Origin: Fusobacterium naviforme
GTDB lineage: Bacteria; Bacillota; Clostridia; Lachnospirales; Lachnospiraceae
Length of the DNA: 64,000 nucleotides
Assembly: GCA_003014445.1 (NCBI GenBank)
Contig: PYGH01000004.1
Span: 111,414-175,413 of the forward strand
Direction of reading: 5' to 3'
Shown: positions 58,969 through 64,000 of the stretch, one piece after another
How positions within the stretch are numbered: position 1 is the stretch's first letter
How the letters are laid out: each line of letters starts with the position of its first letter
Program-made: the position numbers and the translations under genes
The notes under the pieces: generated by a model
Databases searched by the model: none
What the model saw: only the letters and a program-made list of their open reading frames with translations
What the model was told of the DNA's origin: nothing

Positions 58969-59772
58969 TCAGTGCTGCGCGCTCTGCTTGGTCCTGCCGC
59001 CCTTTGCGCTGACTTTATTGATCTCATCAAACACTGCGTCGTTCAGTACCTTGATGTAGGTGCCTCGCATGCCGCTGGAACGGCTCTCGATGACGCCCGC
59101 GCTCTCAAACTTCCTCAGCGCATTGACAATGACAGAGCGGGTAATGCCGACGCGGTCTGCGATCTTGCTCGCCACAAGTATGCCCTCGTTCCCCTTCAGC
59201 TCGCTGAAGATATGCGTGACTGCCTCCATCTCGGAGAAGCTCAGCGTGGAGATGGCGCCGCGGACAATCTGTATCTTCCGGTTCTCCTCCGCATACTCCT
59301 CATTTACGCTCTGACGCATCGCCATGCCGATGACGGTTGCGGCGTACTCGCTGATGATGATGTCGTCGATGTCAAAGCCGCCGCCGATGCGGTAGGCAAA
59401 GAGCGTGCCGAGACGCTCGCCCGCGATGAAGACGGGTGACACGATCGCCTGATGCGTCTGCACTGCGTCCATATCAAAGCCCAAAGTCTCGAGATTTACA
59501 TTCTCCTTGGTCGAGAGTATGGAGAGAAGACGCTCATTCAAAAGCGGATCCACAAACTCTCCGAGAGTCTCGGGCATCAGTGTGCCGAGCTCATCCTTCT
59601 TCTCATGCTTGCCCTCTCCGAGTATCTTGCCCTTCTTGCTGATCACAAGTGCGCTGCCCTCGAGGATCTCGCTCAGGATCTCACAGATATCGCTGAAGAT
59701 CACCTTGCTCGAATTGCTGTTCTGAAGCAGTTGATTGATTTTTCTTGTCTTATCAAGTAATTGTACGCTCAT
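58969..59772 (-). CDS. codY: GTP-sensing transcriptional regulator CodY
   Basis: 267 residues. N-terminal GAF domain for branched-chain amino acids (LLDKTRKINQLLQNSNSSKV), the C-terminal winged helix ASKIADRVGITRSVIVNALR-K-F-E-S-A-G-V-I-E-S-R-S is diagnostic. It represses stationary-phase and nitrogen genes when nutrients are plentiful. GGAGGAG lies before the start. Basic end extends slightly past the usual length. Confidence 0.97.
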   Translation of the reverse strand: MSVQLLDKTRKINQLLQNSNSSKVIFSDICEILSEILEGSALVISKKGKILGEGKHEKKDELGTLMPETLGEFVDPLLNERLLSILSTKENVNLETLGFDMDAVQTHQAIVSPVFIAGERLGTLFAYRIGGGFDIDDIIISEYAATVIGMAMRQSVNEEYAEENRKIQIVRGAISTLSFSEMEAVTHIFSELKGNEGILVASKIADRVGITRSVIVNALRKFESAGVIESRSSGMRGTYIKVLNDAVFDEINKVSAKGGRTKQSAQH

Positions 59773-59925
59773 TTTCTCCTCCGCTGCGATGTCTTACCCC
59801 GGTTGTGCCGATACAGAGCAGAACTGACGAAAAACAAAGCTGAATTCTCTTACTTTCAGTGTCGCTTTCAGATTTTAACACGATTTGTCGGAGGCTACAA
59901 GTGGTATTCCCGCCTCTTCCGGGAT

Positions 59926-62007
59926 TTATTCCTCAGACGCGGCATTTTCACTGTGCCCGCAGGCAGTGTTTGAGCAGAGATGCCTGCTGCCCCGCAGCAC
60001 CATGTAGCTTCCGCAGACCGGGCAGGGCTTTGCCACCGGGCGCGCCCAGCTCATGAAATCACAGTCCGGACTGTTCTCACAGCCGTAGTAAATGCGCCCC
60101 TTCTTGCTGCGCTTTAAGACCAGCTCTCTGCCGCACTTCGGGCACTTCACGCCGATCTTCTCAAAATAGGGCTTGGTGTTTCTGCAATCCGGAAAGCCCG
60201 GGCAGGCGAGGAACTTGCCGTGCGGGCCGTACTTTATGACCATGCGCCGGCCGCAGAGCTCACAGAGCTCATCGCTCTCCTCATCCGCGATTTTGACGCT
60301 CTCCAGGGTCTTCTCCGCCCTCTGCACCGCCTCATCCAGATCGGGGTAGAAATTCTCCACTACGGTCTTCCAGGCAGTTTTCCCCTCACCGACGGAATCC
60401 AGAAGCTGCTCAAGATTCGCTGTGAAGCTCGGGTCAACGACCGCCGGGAAGGAATCCACCATCATCCGGTTTACGACCTGTCCCAGCTCGGTCACATAGA
60501 GATTTTTCTGTTCCTTGGTGACATAGCGCCGCGCCAATATGGTGGTGATCGTCGGCGCATAGGTGCTCGGTCTGCCGATGCCCTGCTCCTCCATCGCCTT
60601 TACAAGGCTGGCCTCGGTATAGTGCGCCGGGGGCTGGGTGAAGTGCTGCTCCTTCTGAAAGGCGATTTTCTTCAGCTTCTGGCCCTCTAAAAGCTTTGAG
60701 AGTGCCGCGTTCGCACTGTTCTTCTCCTCCTCGCCATCTGTGTACACGTCCATAAAGCCCGGGAACTTCAGAGAGGATCCGGAGAGCTGGAAGCTGTGTC
60801 CGGCGCAGCCGGTCTTTACGGAAATGGTAGCATAGACCGCCGGCTTCATGCGGCTCGCCGTGAAGCGCTTCCAGATGAGCTGATAGAGACGGAACTGGTC
60901 GCGCGAAAGAGAGGGCTTCACCTCCGCCGGAGAAAGCTGCATATTGACAGGGCGTATCGCCTCATGTGCGTCCTGTATCTTCTGCTGTCCCTTTGCACTT
61001 CGCTGCTGCTCTGCGACATAGTTCTCTCCGAAATGCTCTGCGATATACTGCCTCGCCGCGCTGTCTGCCTCCTCCGCGACGCGGGTGCTGTCGGTTCGAA
61101 GATAGGTGATGAGGGCGATGGTTCCGCGCCCCTTGATCTCGACTCCCTCGTAAAGCTGCTGCGCAATGCGCATGGTCTTCTGTGTGGAGAAATTCAGTGT
61201 CTTGCTGGCCTCCTGCTGCAGTGTGGAGGTCGTAAAGGGAAGCGGCGCTCTGCGGATGCGCTCGTTGCGACGGATCTCCTGCACAGTAAACTCCTGTCTG
61301 CCGCAGTCAGCGATGACTGCGAGACAGTCCGCCTCTGTCTTTAATTCCGCCTTCACACCGTCTTTTCCATAGTATTTCGCTGTGAGCGGCTTCTTCATCC
61401 CCTCCGGCAGGAGCTCTGCCTCCAGTGACCAGTACTCCTGCGGGATGAAGGCCTCAATCTCTGCCTCTCTGTCGCAGATCATGCGGAGCGCGACAGACTG
61501 CACACGTCCGGCGGAGAGGCCGCGCTTTACCTTGGCCCAGAGGAGAGGGCTGATGCGATAGCCCACCATTCGATCCAGTATACGGCGGGTCTGCTGCGCG
61601 TCCACGAGATCCATGTCGAGCTCCCGGGGATGCTTCAGGGACTCGCGCACTGCGTTCTTTGTGATCTCATTGAAGGTGATGCGGCACACCTTTTTATCGG
61701 TCTCGTCCAGCTTCAGGGCCTTCATGAGATGCCAGCTGATCGCCTCGCCCTCGCGGTCCGGGTCCGTCGCGAGATAGATCTTATCCGCCTTTTTTACTTC
61801 TTTTCTTAGCTTGGCAAGCACATCTCCCTTGCCCCGGATCGTAATATACTTCGGCTCATAGCCGTGTTCCACATCGATCCCCAGCTGTGATTTCGGCAGA
61901 TCGCGGACATGACCATTGCTCGCGTCCACGATATAATTGCTGCCCAGAAATTTTTTAATGGTCTTCACCTTTGCGGGAGACTCAACGATAACAAGATTTG
62001 AAGCCAT
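59926..62007 (-). CDS. topA: DNA topoisomerase I
   Basis: 693 residues from MASNLVIVESPAKVKTIKKF. TOPRIM acidic motif ATDPDREGEAISWH, catalytic Tyr in ALITYLRTDSTRVA, and three C-terminal zinc ribbons (CELCGRRMVIKYGPHGKFLA, CPKCGRELVLKRSKKGRIYY, CPVCGSYMVLRGSRHLC). Relaxes negative supercoils. The start at 62007 removes 17 unlikely N-terminal residues. Confidence 0.97.
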   Translation of the reverse strand: MASNLVIVESPAKVKTIKKFLGSNYIVDASNGHVRDLPKSQLGIDVEHGYEPKYITIRGKGDVLAKLRKEVKKADKIYLATDPDREGEAISWHLMKALKLDETDKKVCRITFNEITKNAVRESLKHPRELDMDLVDAQQTRRILDRMVGYRISPLLWAKVKRGLSAGRVQSVALRMICDREAEIEAFIPQEYWSLEAELLPEGMKKPLTAKYYGKDGVKAELKTEADCLAVIADCGRQEFTVQEIRRNERIRRAPLPFTTSTLQQEASKTLNFSTQKTMRIAQQLYEGVEIKGRGTIALITYLRTDSTRVAEEADSAARQYIAEHFGENYVAEQQRSAKGQQKIQDAHEAIRPVNMQLSPAEVKPSLSRDQFRLYQLIWKRFTASRMKPAVYATISVKTGCAGHSFQLSGSSLKFPGFMDVYTDGEEEKNSANAALSKLLEGQKLKKIAFQKEQHFTQPPAHYTEASLVKAMEEQGIGRPSTYAPTITTILARRYVTKEQKNLYVTELGQVVNRMMVDSFPAVVDPSFTANLEQLLDSVGEGKTAWKTVVENFYPDLDEAVQRAEKTLESVKIADEESDELCELCGRRMVIKYGPHGKFLACPGFPDCRNTKPYFEKIGVKCPKCGRELVLKRSKKGRIYYGCENSPDCDFMSWARPVAKPCPVCGSYMVLRGSRHLCSNTACGHSENAASEE

Positions 62008-62135
62008 AAAACTACATACTCCATTTCTACTATTTATTTGATAATTGCACGAATCCACCGCGGGGCTCTTCGTGCAAAGACAGTTCGAGGAGACTTATAC
62101 AACATTTCTGCATACTTTGCAAGTGCCAGCCTGTA

Positions 62136-62164
62136 TTCGCAGTCCTGCGACAGTGTGGTATAAT
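62136..62164 (+). promoter_or_regulatory. Promoter of rqcH
   Basis: TTCGCA (62136-62141), 17-bp spacer, TATAAT (62159-62164), about 58 bases before the start codon. Confidence 0.65.
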
Positions 62165-62222
62165 CACTTCATACATATACCCGCGGGGCATCAGCATTAC
62201 CCGCTTTAAGAAAGGAAGCTAT

Positions 62223-63968
62223 ATGGCACTGGATGGAATTTCCATCGCAGCTCTCGTAAAGGAGCTGAAGGAAAGCATTGAGGGCGGACACATCTCAAAG
62301 ATTGCGATGCCTGAAAAAAACGAGCTTTTTCTCACAGTTAAAAACCACGCGAAGGCCTGGCGCCTGCTCATCTCCTCCGACGCCGCGCTGCCGCTGATCT
62401 ATCTCACAGAAAATACCAAGCCCTCTCCGCTCATCGCCCCCGGCTTCTGTATGCTTCTGAGAAAGCACATCGGCTCCGGACGCATCACGAAGGTGAGCCA
62501 GGCCGGGCTGGAGCGCATCCTCTGCTTTAAGACAGAGCAGCTGAATGAGCTCGGAGATCTCACGGAGAAGCGGCTCTATGTGGAGCTCATGGGGAAATAC
62601 TCAAATATCATTTTTACGGACGCGGACGATGTCATCATAGACAGCATGAAGCATGTTCCCGCATCGCTCAGCTCTCTCCGCGAGGTTCTTCCGGGACGCA
62701 GCTACTACCTTCCGGAGCAGCTAAAGAAGCTGGATCCGCTCGACATGACGGAGGAACAATTCTGCGGGGCGCTGCGAGCTGCGGGAGGGCAGTCTCTGGA
62801 CCGCGCCATCTGCGCGACGCTCTCCGGCATCTCTCCTCTCTTCTCAGGGGAGTTTCTGCATGAGGCGGATCTGGAGCCCCGGATGACCGCCGAGACACTT
62901 TCCGGGGCGCAGCGAAGCCAGCTGTTCCGTATCATCTCCTTATATATGGAAGAGATCCGCGCGGGGCGCTTCTCCCCTGTCATGTATCTGAGGGATGGCT
63001 CGCCGGAGGAATATGCCGCGCTGCCGCTCTCGGCCTTCCATGCGGAGGGCTACGCAGAAAAACAGTACAGCTCCATGAGTCAGCTGCTCTTTGATTACTA
63101 CTCACTCCGGAACAGCGTCAACCGGATACGCCAGAAAAGTGCAGATCTCCGAAAGCTTGTGCAGAACCATCTGGAACGCAGCTCGCGGAAATATATTCTT
63201 CAGGAGAAGCAGCTCCGTGACAGTGAAAAGAAGGAGAAATTCCGGGTCTGGGGCGATCTTCTGAACACCTACGGCTATACGCTGCAGGGCGGCGAGAAGG
63301 AGCTCGTGTGCGAGAACTACTATGATGAAAACCGGAAGATACGCATCCCGCTGGATGCGCAGCTCAGTGCCGCACAGAACGCAAAGAAGTACTATGAGCG
63401 CTACGCAAAGCTGAAGCGCACGGAAGAGGCCGTCAGCGAGGAGATCGAGAAGACCCGCCGGGAGACAGAGCATCTCTCCAGCATACTCACGGCGCTGGAT
63501 CTCGCCACTGAGGAGAGCGATTTAAATCAGATCAAGGCGGAGCTGACGGAGTACAAATACCTGCGGCGGCATCTCGCGGGGCGAAAAAAAGAGAAGCTCA
63601 TCTCCAGTCCGCTGCACTTTGTATCAAGCGACGGCTTCGATATTTATGTCGGAAAAAATAATTATCAGAATGAGGAGATCACCTTCCGGCTCGCGTCCGG
63701 CAGCGACTGGTGGTTTCACGCAAAGGGCATTCCCGGCTCCCATGTGGTGGTGAAGTGCGGGAATCAGGAGCTTCCGGACCGGACATTTGAGGAGGCTGCG
63801 GGACTCGCCGCCTACTACTCCAAGGGGCGCGCCGGAGAAAAGGTCGAGGTGGATTATATTCAGCGGCGCTTTGTAAAGAAGGTGAACGGAGGGCCTCCGG
63901 GCTTCGTGATCTACCACACAAACTGGTCCATGATGGCAAAACCCACTGCAAGTGCAGGAAAGGCTTGA
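62223..63968 (+). CDS. rqcH: NFACT-family ribosome rescue factor RqcH
   Basis: 581 residues. NFACT-N domain (MALDGISIAALVKELKESIE-G-G-H-I-S-K-I), coiled coil about 300-450, and NFACT-R/DUF814 domain (VGKNNYQNEEITFRLASGSD-W-W-F-H-A-K-G-I-P-G-S-H-V). It adds alanine tails to stalled nascent chains on 50S subunits; older annotations call it fibronectin-binding protein. Divergent from topA. Confidence 0.95.
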   Translation: MALDGISIAALVKELKESIEGGHISKIAMPEKNELFLTVKNHAKAWRLLISSDAALPLIYLTENTKPSPLIAPGFCMLLRKHIGSGRITKVSQAGLERILCFKTEQLNELGDLTEKRLYVELMGKYSNIIFTDADDVIIDSMKHVPASLSSLREVLPGRSYYLPEQLKKLDPLDMTEEQFCGALRAAGGQSLDRAICATLSGISPLFSGEFLHEADLEPRMTAETLSGAQRSQLFRIISLYMEEIRAGRFSPVMYLRDGSPEEYAALPLSAFHAEGYAEKQYSSMSQLLFDYYSLRNSVNRIRQKSADLRKLVQNHLERSSRKYILQEKQLRDSEKKEKFRVWGDLLNTYGYTLQGGEKELVCENYYDENRKIRIPLDAQLSAAQNAKKYYERYAKLKRTEEAVSEEIEKTRRETEHLSSILTALDLATEESDLNQIKAELTEYKYLRRHLAGRKKEKLISSPLHFVSSDGFDIYVGKNNYQNEEITFRLASGSDWWFHAKGIPGSHVVVKCGNQELPDRTFEEAAGLAAYYSKGRAGEKVEVDYIQRRFVKKVNGGPPGFVIYHTNWSMMAKPTASAGKA

Positions 63969-64000
63969 GCCGCTTCGCGGCTTGCTGAAACGCACTCATG

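Overview
The window is mostly an integrated, contractile-tailed (PBSX/Xkd-like myovirus) prophage in the chromosome of a low-GC-type Firmicute, most likely a Lachnospiraceae-like Clostridium relative. The host assignment rests on the right flank (about 52.1-64 kb): an interrupted flavodoxin gene, an LPxTG surface protein, tsf, rpsB, codY and topA on the minus strand, and divergent rqcH. CodY and the topA-codY-rpsB-tsf order are typical of Clostridia. Genus cannot be told from the sequence alone.

Prophage layout. The right end carries a large serine integrase (+), attR inside a flavodoxin gene, a CI-like repressor (+) and a divergent Cro-like gene (-). From there a long minus-strand series runs leftwards: early genes (49-36 kb: small regulators, a membrane-anchored SleB-like hydrolase, a single-chain SbcD-SbcC fusion, DnaD/DUF4373-type initiator, DnaC/DnaI-type loader, RecU, an ArpU-like regulator, two ParB-like proteins, a radical SAM protein); packaging and head (33.7-23 kb: terminases, portal, minor head, XkdF protease, capsid, connectors); tail (23-10 kb: sheath, tube, frameshifted chaperone, tape measure, LysM protein, hub, baseplate, fibre region); lysis (8.7-5.8 kb); and a left cluster of small early-type genes (5.5-0 kb) ending in a cytosine methyltransferase. 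The left prophage end lies outside the window.

Unusual content. (1) Remains of a diversity-generating retroelement: two C-type-lectin/FGE-fold variable proteins 29 kb apart share a 102-bp variable-region layout, a conserved downstream block and a structurally conserved but sequence-different hairpin, while the only reverse transcriptase is a 5'-truncated remnant and no template repeat is visible. (2) A circularly permuted C5-methyltransferase has two G10 tracts, exactly at its two reading-frame breaks, as expected of a doubly phase-variable gene. (3) The tetranucleotide GATC is almost absent from the prophage (one seen by eye in about 52 kb) but common in the host flank. (4) A 15-bp dyad operator (G-Y-Y-C-C-N5-G-G-G-G-C) fills the 17-bp spacer of three strong minus-strand promoters and is repeated beside the repressor gene, giving a readable CI regulon. 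(5) The portal protein carries a C-terminal acetyltransferase-like domain.

How it fits together: the repressor would hold the PR-like promoter at 49.65 kb and the two left-cluster promoters (4.28 and 5.59 kb) off in the lysogen. Two small cargo genes, a lipoprotein at the left edge and a DUF6440 protein at 29.0 kb, have their own promoters without an intact operator and are probably expressed in the lysogen. All coordinates and starts come from hand reading; homologies are recognised from motifs and not from searches.
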